Assembly (NCBI GenBank): GCA_051530055.1
Contig: CM121342.1
Location: 10,974,001 to 11,038,000 of the forward strand
Length of the DNA: 64,000 bases
Direction: 5' to 3'
Source of the DNA: Neoechinorhynchus agilis
Lineage: Eukaryota; Acanthocephala
A program made the position numbers and the translations under genes. The notes below the pieces were generated by a model. The model worked only from the letters and a program-made list of their open reading frames with translations, made no database searches and was not told the origin of the DNA. Positions 10,491-20,271 of the stretch are shown here, in pieces. The first letter of the stretch is position 1, and the number at the start of each line of letters is the position of its first letter.

Positions 10491-12287
10491 ATGCGTTTCC
10501 ATATCATGAAGAGTATTTAGAGATGAGGGAAGAAAATTGTGGAAGGGGTTGAAGAAGACGGAGGGCGTTTTTGGAGAAAATGGAGTGCAGGTGGGTGTCG
10601 AGGGGAAGGAGTGAAGTCCCGCATATTCTCGCTGCTCTCTTGTGGAAGGTTTCGAGGGAATGGAGAGCATTGGCGGGAAGGGCGAGGAAAGTGGGGTGTA
10701 GGCGTATGTAAGGATAGGGAGGATGGCAGAGAGATAAAAGTGAGCAAGGTGTTTAGGGGAAACGCCGAGACGCCGGAGGAGTTTGAGGAGGTTAAGACGA
10801 GGGTTTGTTTTAGAGAGTGTAAATAAAATGTGGGCATCCCATTTAAGGTTCTCTTGTAAAATCAGACCAAGTATTCGGGGAGAAGAGGAGCGTTGGATGG
10901 GGAGAGGGAGAGGCGCGGGGATAAGGTTGCGTTTGGAAATGTGGGGGACAAGCTCAAAAGATTTGGATAAATTTAGGTAGAGGTTTAGGGCGGAGAGCGA
11001 GGAAATGAGATGGTTTAGCTCGTCCATGGTAGTGGAGAGGGAGAGAGAGGGAGATGCGATGGTAAAGACTGTGAGGTCATCGGCGTATAGAAAATATTCG
11101 GTAGTGGGAGTGAGGGGATGGAGGTCATTTAGAAAAATGTCAAAGAGGAGAGGGGAAAGTACGGCGCCTTTGGGGACCCCTTTAAATATGGACAGAGAAG
11201 AGGGGTAAGGACTTCCACATTGGATATATTGTTTGCGGTTGGAGAGGAAAGAAAAAATCCAAGCGAGTTGCCAGATAGGGAGGCCAAAGGAAGCACATGA
11301 TTGGAGGAGAAGGGAGTGATCTACCGACTCAAACGCCCTGGAAATATCCAGTTGCACGAGACGGACGGTTGATGCTGGACTGGAATCTAAGCTGTGCACA
11401 AGCGTATCGTAGATGCAGAGGAGGGCGTCAGAGCAAGAGTAATTGGGGCGGAAAGCGAATTGGGAAGGGGAGATGTTTTTGAGGAAAAAGGGAAGTAGGC
11501 GAGTTTTAAAACATTTTTCTAAGATTTTAGAGAAAGGTGATAGGATAGAGATGGAACGAAAGGATGTGGGGGAAATCGGCTTATAGTTTTTGGGTATGGG
11601 GACGATACGGGTTTCCTTAAGACACGATGGGAAAGAGCCCAGTAGAAAGCTAAGGTTCGTTATGTGCGTTAGATGATCGATAAGTTCCTGGATGATGAAA
11701 CGAATGGCCCAATTCGGGATAGTCGAAATAGGGGAAGAATGGCGGGGCAGGCGTTTAAGGATCTCTAGGATTACGAGAGGGGAAACTAAGGAAGGGCATG
11801 TATGAATGGGCGGGTCAAAAAGTGAGAAGGGAGGTTGGGACAATGGATGGGAGGTTTGAGGAGGACAGAGGTTTTTATTCATCGAGTTAAGGATTGAGAG
11901 GAGATCAGATTTGGGGAGAGATGCGAAGGGGGTGGATCTACCAAGACCAGTGACACTTTTTATTTCACGCCACCAGTTTCGATTGGAAACGGACGGGAGA
12001 CGAGATGAGAGGAATACTTTGCGGGCTATACGGATGCTTTTGGCCAGCGTGGAGTGGAGGGAAGATAAGCGGGATTGCCTGACCGGAAAGCTTTGGTGAC
12101 CTGCATTTGAAGGGTTTTTAGAAAAGGCAAGAACCATGGAGGGGCGCGGTTCGAGATTCGTATTGTTTTGCGAGGAAAGGAGGCCTTCATCGTAGATTCT
12201 ATTAGATTTAACAAAGAGCCCATTGCAATCGAGGGGTCGGTCCCAAAGATGGTAGAGCGGTTTTGCGTGATAAGAGAATTGACACAT
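10326..12287 (-). CDS. LINE reverse transcriptase ORF reading into a PLE fragment
   Basis: One uninterrupted 653-codon ORF. Residues about 1-590 are an APE-type LINE polymerase: fingers with PIPKNYKPISPTSFRSISIL, a palm with QLDISRAFESVDH, GVPKGAVLSPLLF and the catalytic FLYADDL, then a thumb with ILGLILQENLKWD. The last ~47 residues carry a second polymerase active-site motif, YLRYVDD, typical of Penelope-like elements. Upstream minus-strand sequence adds the endonuclease. The LINE part resembles the CR1/Jockey/L2 group; I cannot place the clade more finely. The intact frame suggests a fairly young copy, or chance absence of stops in C-rich DNA. Confidence 0.75.
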   Translation of the reverse strand: MCQFSYHAKPLYHLWDRPLDCNGLFVKSNRIYDEGLLSSQNNTNLEPRPSMVLAFSKNPSNAGHQSFPVRQSRLSSLHSTLAKSIRIARKVFLSSRLPSVSNRNWWREIKSVTGLGRSTPFASLPKSDLLSILNSMNKNLCPPQTSHPLSQPPFSLFDPPIHTCPSLVSPLVILEILKRLPRHSSPISTIPNWAIRFIIQELIDHLTHITNLSFLLGSFPSCLKETRIVPIPKNYKPISPTSFRSISILSPFSKILEKCFKTRLLPFFLKNISPSQFAFRPNYSCSDALLCIYDTLVHSLDSSPASTVRLVQLDISRAFESVDHSLLLQSCASFGLPIWQLAWIFSFLSNRKQYIQCGSPYPSSLSIFKGVPKGAVLSPLLFDIFLNDLHPLTPTTEYFLYADDLTVFTIASPSLSLSTTMDELNHLISSLSALNLYLNLSKSFELVPHISKRNLIPAPLPLPIQRSSSPRILGLILQENLKWDAHILFTLSKTNPRLNLLKLLRRLGVSPKHLAHFYLSAILPILTYAYTPLSSPFPPMLSIPSKPSTREQREYAGLHSFPSTPTCTPFSPKTPSVFFNPFHNFLPSSLNTLHDMETHSIFPHLASSQIYLRYVDDVLFAYTEDDQVNDVGRRLSSMDATRRIKVTKDNPSD

Positions 12288-13010
12288 ACAGCAAAGGATT
12301 GGGTATGATGATGACGCTTATCCCAGACAACGTAGGGGTCGAAAAAGGAACGTTATTGAGGTGATTAGGGGAAAGAAGGATGGAACAATGGTCAGACGAG
12401 GCGATCGGGAGAAGTTTGGCAGTGCACGAATATTGCCTGATGTTTGAGAAAATTTTATCAAGCCGGGAGGAGAAGCGTGTTGGGAGAGATGAGAGAGCGA
12501 GGGCGGGATCGGCAGTTTGTTAAATTCGCCCAATATGATGAAGTGATCTGAGGAAGTAAAAAGTAGGTCAGTAAATAGGTGGTCTATTTGTTGAAGTGTG
12601 TTGGGAATGTTTGAGGAAGGAGGGCGACACTGTGGTAAGGGGTGATTTGAGTGTAGGGACCATAGGGGTGGGAACTGTGCATGCGGGATGGACTCAGGGG
12701 GGAAAGAGGATATTGGGAGTTGAAGAGGTGGTGGTAAGAGGTGAGGTAGTGTGAGCGTACAAGGTATTTTTCGCTTCTGAGGGGCGAAGCGAAAATTTCC
12801 AAATTTGGTAGGGTGCGGAATAGTGGTTTTAGGTAGATGAGTGGTGTCAAGGATGAGAGGGGTTACGAGGCGAGGGATGCTTAACGTAGCCGTTGAAGGA
12901 TGGTAGGGGTGTGTGCTTTTTACCAGAAAATCGAGGTGCAGGGGAGAAGGTGGTAGGTTTTGATGGGGCTAACGTTGAAACGTAATCGTAGAAGGATGAT
13001 AGGGGTTTGG
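12288..13010 (-). mobile_element. LINE 5' part with APE-type endonuclease
   Basis: Continuing upstream on the minus strand, the translation shows an apurinic-endonuclease-like motif (IILGEFN, normally GDFN) near 12520-12540 and an ASSDHCSILL motif near 12370-12400. The region is broken into several frames relative to the intact polymerase ORF. It holds no separate ORF1. The strand composition (C-rich sense strand) is the same as in the polymerase ORF. Confidence 0.6.
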
Positions 13011-13019
13011 TCAGAACTT

Positions 13020-13540
13020 TCAGCGCTTTGATATTTAAATTATGAGAATGTAATCAAAAGGCTTAAAATTGAATTTTATGTTATGCGGACTACTTTTTGT
13101 AGTTTGAAGATCTGAAAAGAAGATTTCATTCAATTGAGCATGTCATAGATAGCATTTGCGAAGTATCGACTTCAAAAAGTCTTGACATTTTTCGGATCTG
13201 AGGAATGTTCAAATTACGCGTTTGACTTCATATATTTTTTGGAAAGTCTGAAGAATCTTATAAAGACGTTTGTCATGTTAAGAGAGATTTGTACAAAATG
13301 TTTTGGTCTTTCATTGGAAATTACCAGTGATACTTCTGGGAAATTTTAAGATTGATTTGATTCTTTAGATAATTTGATACGTTTTAAATCTGAAAGGTAT
13401 TAAGAATTGGTTTAGATAATTTATTCAAAAATTTCCGCCATGAATCTCAAAGAGTAAATGTATGATTAAAAAGAGTCAAACACTGGAAACGTATTTAGGA
13501 AACTGTAATGCAGATTTGTAGACATTTGCAAAATATTGAA
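13020..13540. other. No gene recognised
   Basis: AT-rich DNA between two opposed LINE copies. No ORF or repeat can be supported. Confidence 0.5.
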
Positions 13541-14155
13541 GCAGATGCGGGCTCATTGGTAACCCTCCCATCTCTCCCTCTCGTTAAAATCTAACAAAAT
13601 TATCAACATCGAAGACTTCTGCACCAATCACAAACTCCAACTGAGCTTTTCTTAATGCTTCGAAATGATCCCTTCGATCTTCCGCAACCCTATATCCTAC
13701 CCCGATCTTTCAAATGACATCCGACGAGTCAACTCCCTCAGAATTCTGGGTCTTCAATTTCAAACAAATCTGAAATGGGACCCGCACATTGCACTTTCCC
13801 TCAAACGTCTCCGCCATTTAAGAGAATCTTCGCCCGATCTCTCCAAATTTTAATGCAGCTTTATTTTACCCTCCTCCACCTACGGCTATCCCGTCCTTTG
13901 CAACCTGAGCAAATCGCGAATCCGTCGCCTTGAAACGTTTCATGCAAGAGCCTCTAAAACTTGCACAGTTGATTTTCCCCACTCAAAGAATACCTTTATA
14001 AGATTTTCATCAAAACAATCAAAATGCCTTACAACTCGTCCACCACAATTTTTACTACATTTGATTACTCGCAATCCCAATTCATTTCATCCTTCCTATA
14101 CCTCTGCTCCTTTTTCAAAACTACTCAATTACATGGTTTCTATACTTTGAACAAT
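13540..14155 (+). mobile_element. LINE fragment (same family as 10.3-13.0 kb), opposite strand
   Basis: Plus-strand translation gives RILGLQFQTNLKWDPHIALS, matching RILGLILQENLKWD of the minus-strand copy. It then continues through the thumb (LCNLSKSRIRRLETFHARA). It covers only the thumb and C-terminal region and is interrupted. Together with the copy at 10.3-13.0 kb it forms a head-to-head inverted pair. Confidence 0.65.
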
Positions 14156-14159
14156 AAAA

Positions 14160-14450
14160 TTTGTGATTAGTATTATAATTTATCCGACGGTAAATTGTAG
14201 GATAACTCTAATAATATTCAATAGGGTTGAGAGACCTTCACATAATCTTTAATTTTTTTAACTATTTTATGTACAGCGATTATTGAAAAATTTAAAAAAT
14301 GAAGCGATAATCTTTTCGACCGAAAATGCTCTTAAATATATTGTTGATGTTTGTGAAGGACAAGGCAAATTATAAGCTGTAAAAAAGACTTTGCATTACA
14401 AAGAGTTTCCTTGCCTCCTTGGTAACGAAATATGTAATTTTGTACCGAAC
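14160..14450. other. AT-rich intergenic DNA
   Basis: No coding or RNA feature is visible. It leads into the direct repeat that brackets the second cysteine-rich gene. Confidence 0.5.
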
Positions 14451-14452
14451 CG

Positions 14453-14577
14453 CACTTTAAGTTTAGTAATAAATACGATTTGATTAAATCGTGAAATTGT
14501 TGCTGAATTGAACTCTGAATTTTTTTTAATTATCTTAGCTCTGAAACCGGCGATAACAAATCAAACTTTAAGGACCC
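14453..14577 (+). repeat. ~125-bp direct repeat, left of Cys-rich copy 2
   Basis: This block, beginning around CACTTTAAGTTTAGTAATAA, recurs with a few substitutions at about 15711-15835, in the same orientation on the other side of the duplicated gene. The first gene copy shows no right-hand partner within 1 kb. Such flanking repeats could mediate unequal exchange or mark the insertion boundaries of the duplication. Confidence 0.8.
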
Positions 14578-14693
14578 TAGTGAAGCGATTTATTGTACAG
14601 CAATCAAGCCATTTCTTAAACAGGATCCAAAATAGTGTTCGCAACCACACAAGTAACAAACTTGGAATGATTCAAATGAGCTTTTTTTTGTTA

Positions 14694-15602
14694 TTGATGA
14701 CATCAAATCTTTACTTGTGCCGCGTTTAACGATACCGAAACAAACGAGATTCGATACACAAGCGATTATATAATTCTTTTTTATTAGTATTCGTTTGCGC
14801 TCTTTCTTGAGTGAATAAGACCTCGCTGTTCATATTCCGAAGGGTATATTTCTCAGTGATGGCTCCTTTACAAGTTATTCTTTACTTGGCAATTGTTGCT
14901 TTAACATCGGCTCGTTCGAAATCCGGAAAATTAGCCAAGTCGTGTTGCTTCGATCCATGCGAATGTCCAATGGAATGCCCAACGGAATGTCCATGTGAGC
15001 CATGTCCGTGTCCGGTGGATACCTGCTGCCTTTGCCCATGTCCGGCTCCTCCGTTCGAATGCGCTCCAGAGAGAAAATACAGCAAATGTTGCGTTATCGA
15101 GATTCCCAGTCAGACTTGTCCAATCCCAATTCCATGTGGATATGTGAAACCAAAGCCACCAAGGAAAATCGTAGTGAGAAGACCGTGTCCAGTGGCAAGA
15201 CCATGCCCGAGACCAATTCCTGTGCTTCCATGCAGTATTGAGTACGTTCCAGCGACTCCGTTCCCTTGCCCGGAAAGACCATTGATGTGTGCCGAGCAAT
15301 ACGGATACCAATGTCCGCCGAATCCGTGCTCTGTATGCTGCTGCAAGGACGAATGCTGCTGCGAACCTTGTTGCAAAGACGAATGCCGTTTAAGCTGCTG
15401 TTGCTAAAAGGTTCTCTAGATAAATAGCGTAGATTTAGACTAAGTTTCAACTTATTAAATTAGCTTTAAAGTTTGATTGCATTGGAAGTTTTGAGCGCAT
15501 TCGGGTTAAACGAAATCTAATTAGAATTTTAGGAGAAAAAACTAAGATTTTTGTGAAAATCTATCTCTACACATTTAAGAAACAAATGGCGACCACTATT
15601 CT
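14694..15602 (+). repeat. Copy 2 of the ~0.9 kb gene-containing duplication
   Basis: Same sequence as 1-904, offset by about 14,693 nt, in direct orientation, with near-identity through promoter and coding region. Differences cluster in the 3' flank, including a 4-nt insertion (CATT) near 15481. A TATA-like TTATATAA lies at 14766-14773. Confidence 0.95.
14859..15407 (+). CDS. Secreted cysteine/proline-rich protein, copy 2
   Basis: Encodes the same 182-residue protein as 166-714 (signal peptide, Pro-Cys repeats, terminal CCC clusters). The only coding difference I could see is one synonymous C/T in a Cys codon. An upstream in-frame GTG would add 16 residues, but the first copy has GCG there, so ATG at 14859 is the better start. 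Preservation of both copies at near-identity means recent duplication or gene conversion. Function unknown; secretion is inferred from the signal peptide. Confidence 0.8.
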   Translation: MAPLQVILYLAIVALTSARSKSGKLAKSCCFDPCECPMECPTECPCEPCPCPVDTCCLCPCPAPPFECAPERKYSKCCVIEIPSQTCPIPIPCGYVKPKPPRKIVVRRPCPVARPCPRPIPVLPCSIEYVPATPFPCPERPLMCAEQYGYQCPPNPCSVCCCKDECCCEPCCKDECRLSCCC

Positions 15603-15710
15603 TGCGATATTGTTTTGAAAAATGGAGCATTTACTTTTATGTAGTTTTTTATATCACTCGCATTCCATAAATATTTCAATAACTTTAATATTCCAACGTA
15701 AACTGCTCCT

Positions 15711-15835
15711 GCACTTCAAGTTCAGTAATAAACACGATTTGATTAAATCGTGAAATTGTTGCTGAATTGAACTCTGGATTTTTTTAATTATCTTAACTCT
15801 GAAACCGGCGATGACAAATCAAACTATAAGGATCA
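15711..15835 (+). repeat. ~125-bp direct repeat, right of Cys-rich copy 2
   Basis: Partner of 14453-14577. Together they bracket 14578-15710, which contains the whole second gene copy. Confidence 0.8.
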
Positions 15836-15839
15836 TCTT

Positions 15840-16390
15840 TTATTTTGTTGGGTGGTATAGAGATTGGTTTATTGTGAAAGGTTAATAATAAATCAATATC
15901 TACATCATCAAACAAAGTAAATCCATGAACAATTTTTTGTCTTGGATTATTATCTTCGGGGAAAAAGATACTTTCTTTTGGTAGTTATACACACCCGGAT
16001 TTAAATTCCTAGATTTATTGCCGGTATTTCGTCGTATAATTCCGACGATAACACTTGTGTGCTTGTATTTTAGATGATAAACCTTGATAATGTCGGAATT
16101 ATTTGACGAAATACCGGCCCAAGACATTAAGAAGCAGTATGGTAGTTGCTGGAACAATTTTTTGGAGTTCATTCAAGAAAAGTCCTCATCGAAACACGAT
16201 TTTGTTATATTATGAAACCATCGCAATATTTTAAATTAAAGAAAATATTTCAAGTAAAAAGAAGGTGAACACCCTAGAAATAATTACGTAGAAATATAAA
16301 TTTTTGCTTTGTGTCGGCTAACCAAGAACGTGAGACACAAAATGTAATGATTTCGTTCGTGAGAATTACTGGATTTTGTAAAGATGTTCA
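15840..16390. repeat. Intergenic with a hairpin-forming foldback (16021-16117)
   Basis: Arms at 16021-16045 and 16093-16117 are 25-nt inverted repeats beginning CCGGTATTTCGTC. The spacer holds ACCTTGATAA, a string also found in the foldbacks at 30.1 and 61.0 kb. The rest of the interval shows no gene. Confidence 0.6.
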
Positions 16391-16399
16391 TCATTTACT

Positions 16400-17050
16400 T
16401 TTTTAATTGGCAAGGGTCAGGTCGATGTTCATCAGGGCATTTAGATTTTGTTCCGATGGAATGAGCCTCAAAGATGAGCTGAATTGGATTTGTAGTAGCA
16501 GTTTAAAAGGGAGTGGATATCCAAAGAGATACATTGAAAAATGTAAGAAGGCAGCGCAATATGTTCCATCGATTAAAAAAAGCTATCAGCACGAAAAGAA
16601 GCACTTCATTAAGGCACAATTCATCAGTGGTCCATTGAACTCAAAAATGGAAGCTGTAATCAAAAAGATTGATATAACAAGAAGGGCAAGACTCTACAAA
16701 CAGTATTTCGGCCGAAGAATGATTATGGTATTGCTGGATGTGTTTACAAGATCCCATGCTGCAACTGCAATCTAGCTCTTATGTGGGACAAACGAGCAAT
16801 CTAAAAAGAAGGATTGCTGAGCACCTAAAAGCAACTTTTAGAAAGACTGAGTTTAGCAATAGTGTCCCATATTATGAGCAACGGGCACAATGTTAATTTT
16901 GATATTGTTCAGATTCGTGCGCGGGGTGGACAATGGAGACCATCATGATGCAAAAACGGTTACGTTTGTGGATTTTAGATAGACTGAAGAAGGCCTACGC
17001 GAAGGCCGAAAATTATCAAATCAATTATTTGATAATTCGCTATAAACTAG
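16400..17050 (+). mobile_element. Penelope-like element 3' fragment with GIY-YIG domain
   Basis: The plus strand encodes FRFCSDGMSLKDELN and GSGYPKRYIEKC, the conserved post-RT helix of PLEs. A GIY-YIG endonuclease follows near 16785-16830 (YVGQTSNLKRRIAEH in a shifted frame), then the HIMSNGHNVNFD motif near 16870-16905. The 5' polymerase part is missing. The fragment is broken into frames. A hammerhead-like ribozyme motif lies at its 3' end. Confidence 0.75.
16978..17020 (+). ncRNA. Hammerhead ribozyme motif in PLE tail
   Basis: The core CTGAAGA at 16984-16990 fits the consensus CUGANGA. Stem II is GGCC (16992-16995) with GGCC (17004-17007) and an 8-nt loop, and GAAA follows at 17008-17011. 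Stem III is minimal. Stem I is weak here (only GA/TC plus one more pair). Penelope-like elements are known to carry minimal hammerheads of this layout, and this one lies right behind a PLE endonuclease on the same strand. Confidence 0.65.
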
Positions 17051-17149
17051 TAAATTACTGGATTGTTCAATTAAGAGGGATCTTAATCGCTCGTCATTAC
17101 CCACATCAGAGTACAAAGTGTCATCATAAACAAGGAAGAATGACTTTAT

Positions 17150-17165
17150 TTTTGTGTTCTCACAG
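17150..17165 (+). promoter_or_regulatory. 3' splice site upstream of ISCA2
   Basis: A T-rich tract ending TGTTCTCACAG stands 19 nt before the ISCA2 ATG. It is a strong acceptor without any upstream coding exon, consistent with trans-splicing or a 5'UTR intron. Confidence 0.5.
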
Positions 17166-17184
17166 CTAACATCGGTTCATTCGA

Positions 17185-17619
17185 ATGCTCCATCGATTGT
17201 CGGGTCACCTAATCAAGTTAGTGAGATTTTCAAGTAGGAGGGAACTTTCACTCGAGATTGACTCATCGGTTTTGAAGGTAATCTTTCATATTTTGATTTT
17301 CAATGAACGTCTTTTGTGTTTTCAGAGACTTCAGGAAATTAACGAAAGGAGTTTGAGAGTTGAACTTGTCGGTGGAGGCTGTTCCGGTCTTCAAGTTTGT
17401 TTCTCACTCGATTCGAACCTTTCGGGCGCTACTGACCAGACGTTTGAGCTTGATTCAAGCGGTCACCGAGTAATTGTCGATATAGAAAGTCTGAAGGAGC
17501 TTAACGGTGCAAGACTCGAATACCAAGACGATCTTATAAAGTCAGGATTTCGCGTAGTTCATAACAAAAAGAAGCAAACATGTTCATGCGGATCTTCGTT
17601 TGTACCTTTAGGCGATTAG
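17185..17619 (+). CDS. ISCA2: Mitochondrial iron-sulfur assembly protein ISCA2
   Basis: Two exons, 17185-17277 and 17326-17619, split by a 48-nt GT-AG intron (17278-17325). The intron is a multiple of three and stop-free, so retention would insert 16 residues. The ~128-residue product has a basic mitochondrial-type N-terminus (MLHRLSGHLIKLVRFSSRRE) and the A-type carrier fold. The three Fe-S cysteines are in GGGCSGLQ and TCSCGSSF. ISCA2 works with ISCA1 in late mitochondrial [4Fe-4S] assembly. Its last 40 nt (17580-17619) overlap the start of ISCA1 in another frame. Confidence 0.92.
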   Translation: MLHRLSGHLIKLVRFSSRRELSLEIDSSVLKVIFHILIFNERLLCFQRLQEINERSLRVELVGGGCSGLQVCFSLDSNLSGATDQTFELDSSGHRVIVDIESLKELNGARLEYQDDLIKSGFRVVHNKKKQTCSCGSSFVPLGD

Positions 17620-17972
17620 CCACGAACAAGAGGCAACTGATCGAAGTTACCGAAGCTGCATCCAATGAACTCCATCGTCTACTTAGTCAACGGAACAGTT
17701 CGCCTTCGGCTGGGATGCGTTTGAGCCTTAAAAGACACGGGTGCTCAGGTGTAAGTTTTGAATTGAGTTACGCTTCCGGCAACACGAAACGTGATGAACT
17801 CGTTGAAGTTGCGAACGGTATCCGTTTATACATTGACCCAATGGCCATTATGAACGTGGCAGGCACTAGGATGGATTTTGTACACGATAAACTAGAACGG
17901 AAGTTCACTTTCAGCAACCCAAACGCTTCCCGAACTTGTGGATGCGGAGAAAGCTTTAAATTTGAAAAATGA
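17580..17972 (+). CDS. ISCA1: Mitochondrial iron-sulfur assembly protein ISCA1
   Basis: A 130-residue ORF whose body matches ISCA1: HGCSGVSFELSY, then DPMAIMNVAGTRMDFV, and the C-terminal NPNASRTCGCGESF with the paired cluster cysteines. It can start at ATG 17580 or 17586. Either gives a basic, amphipathic presequence (MFMRIFVCTFRRLATNKR) suited to mitochondrial import. The first 40 nt lie inside the ISCA2 reading frame, offset by one frame class. The next in-frame ATG (17718) would remove the N-terminal part of the fold, so the overlapping start is strongly favoured. A splice acceptor-like CTTTAG ends at 17611. ISCA1 and ISCA2 are functional partners, which suggests a shared transcript. Confidence 0.9.
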   Translation: MFMRIFVCTFRRLATNKRQLIEVTEAASNELHRLLSQRNSSPSAGMRLSLKRHGCSGVSFELSYASGNTKRDELVEVANGIRLYIDPMAIMNVAGTRMDFVHDKLERKFTFSNPNASRTCGCGESFKFEK

Positions 17973-18149
17973 AAACAAAGTAGCGAGTCGTGTGGTTTTG
18001 AGATCAGTTGACACTTTTGTTATTCGATTTGTTTTAACGACTTCCATTCTAAAGTGAGATCTTTTGCTGAAAAAAGAAACACTAGTACACACTGTGTAGA
18101 AAACCAATTTTTAAACTTGGTTTTAACATCTTCTTTTTGAAGTTTTTGT

Positions 18150-19910
18150 TTAAATTTTTAGTTTATCGAAGAAAAGGTCGTTTCCATAGACTGAAGTCGT
18201 TCCTGAATTACACACAGGAACGCGTTCAAACACGCGTTCCGGTCGGTTTTGGAAATACAAGAACACACTGGTCCCTTTACCATGAGTAGAAACGACCTTT
18301 ATATCTCCACCGAGGTACCTAATGTACAGTCTTGACACAGGCAGTCCAAATCCGCCGCTCAACATTCCTAGAGTTGTCGATCGGTGCGTTATTGGATGAC
18401 GTTTGGTTGAATACGAATATCGGAACACTTGATCCAGTTCTCGAATTGGCATGCCAATACCCCGGTCAGATAAGTCTGGTGGGGCTCTCGTCTTCATGGA
18501 GTTCGTAATGATATCGACTAGAATATCCACTAATCTAAAAGTAATCGCCGTATCGGACCTATCTAATTATCCTTATAAAAAGAAATTAGCTTTTATATGG
18601 GACAAAACAATTTTTCAGTTGCACACATAAGTGAAGCTGTATGAGAAAGCTCTTTAATCTCTCAAAATTGAGATTGGGTTCGGTCATAAATTTTGAGATC
18701 GGATAGTACGGATGAAAAGACCAGGTTTAAAAATCAATGCTATTCGAATACCTCCAGTCTGTGGAAATTGAGACGAGAGTCATCAGCGTATGACGACCGT
18801 TAGATCATTTCGAGCAGGAATTACGTCCATACGGATTCGGAGTCGGGTGCCAAATTTAAGAATATCGCTTTCGACGAACGACCTGGTTTCCTTTGGTGGA
18901 AATAACTGCATCTTTACAACGGCTTCCATCGCATTGGCCAAACATTCAGAAAATATTCTGTCTAAATGTTGATTTACATACGGAATTCGGACACTTTTAA
19001 GGTCCGTCTCGCTTGTACCACGTCCCAACCGCGGTTCAATAATCCTCACGTCAATCCTTAAAGATCGCAATATCATTTCCCTAGCACTAGGATCAATTTT
19101 TTCAGTAATGACGCTTTCAGACTCGGCTTTGCTTATCAATAAAGACTTTGTGTTCTCGAACGCCCGTTGAGCACTTTCTATCACATCGTAATTAGCAGTC
19201 ATTATAGGCAATATGCGGACTTTAACCCCCTGACTGCGATGAAGGAAATCATCGGGACCATGTTGGGTTTGTTGCGATTTGGAATAGAACGTACTCAAGA
19301 ACATTTGAATCGGCAAGCGCATACTGATTCTTATTCCTAAGAATCTATCAGTGAAATATTGCATACAATTATCTTTGCCTTTATTATAGGGTTCGTCAGT
19401 ACCAGCTCGAAGTTCACTGTAAGTGTCGCTCAGTGAATGGATTACATTTGCGTGTCGATTAATGAGCGTCTGAAGTGTTTCTGCAAACGACTCGACGACC
19501 ATTCGTTTCCGTTCATCAGGAGAATAATCACTAAGTCCATGGACTTCATATTTAAGCAAGTCGCACATTGTCTGATCGTAGAGGCTTTTTATGTCCTTGA
19601 ACCCTTTTGTACGTTTAAGAAAAGCTGGAACTACACTCATTTCTTTGATCATGTTAGACATTCTGACTGGTAGTTCACATCGTAGGTGGTTGTATAAAGT
19701 TACCAAGTCCTTTTCTCGAGAAAATTCAAGCATATTGGCAATGGACATCGGTGTAGGGTTGAAGTTTGCATATTCGTTTAGTTTGTGTTCATATTCGACC
19801 GTTGCTGGAGATGGAGATGAAAATGTCAGTAGTGACCTAGATGCATGGACGTTCACTTTGAAAGAGCGAAATAATCTTCCACAATGAGCCGTAAAATACA
19901 ATGCGGCCAT
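18150..19910 (-). CDS. Pyruvate dehydrogenase kinase (PDK/BCKDK family)
   Basis: Minus-strand gene. The first exon starts at 19910 and encodes a presequence, the N-terminal four-helix bundle (PTPMSIANMLEFS) and the N-box of the GHKL ATPase (ECLANAMEAVV). It runs to about 18786. The last exon (from about 18475 to 18150) gives DRGIGMP (G1 box), STTLGMLSGGFGLPVSRLY (G2 box) and the FERVPV tail. The kinase sits in the mitochondrial matrix and inactivates the pyruvate (or branched-chain) dehydrogenase E1 subunit. The junction is unclear: no simple donor/acceptor pair keeps phase, but a 36-nt intron plus a 7-nt microexon near 18743-18749 would. The exon-1 frame stops just after DLTVVIR. Confidence 0.88.
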
Positions 19911-20271
19911 TGTTTCAGTGTTCTTTATGTTGGCTACTCCGTGTTTTTCTCTCGTTTGAATCTATAAAAAGGACACAAGTGTTTAAACGACCACACAAAA
20001 AAATCAACCCAAGGCACGTAAAACACTCCTTTATGAGAAAGAGAACTTGTATCGAATGTCTCATTTGTGCTCTTTAAGCCACTCAAAATGGCGTATGTAG
20101 TGATGAATTCGTGCAGCACAAAGATTTACGCTTTCTTGAATTTCCGCACTTGTTACTGAGATTTATGTGTGTGCGCGCGCGTTTCTGAACAACGCCTTAA
20201 AGAAAGCGGATACCGACAATCGAACCTTCATTTTACCCATCAATGATTAGTCGTTTGAACATTGAATTGTC
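19911..20271. other. Upstream region of PDK, no gene
   Basis: Presumed promoter side of the minus-strand PDK gene. It includes a short GT/GC alternating run near 20165-20182. No ORF of note. Confidence 0.45.

Noticed and set aside
17600-17611. Trans-splice site for ISCA1 at CTTTAG
   Set aside because: The next in-frame ATG would be 17718, which removes part of the A-type fold, and no outron or intergenic space exists.
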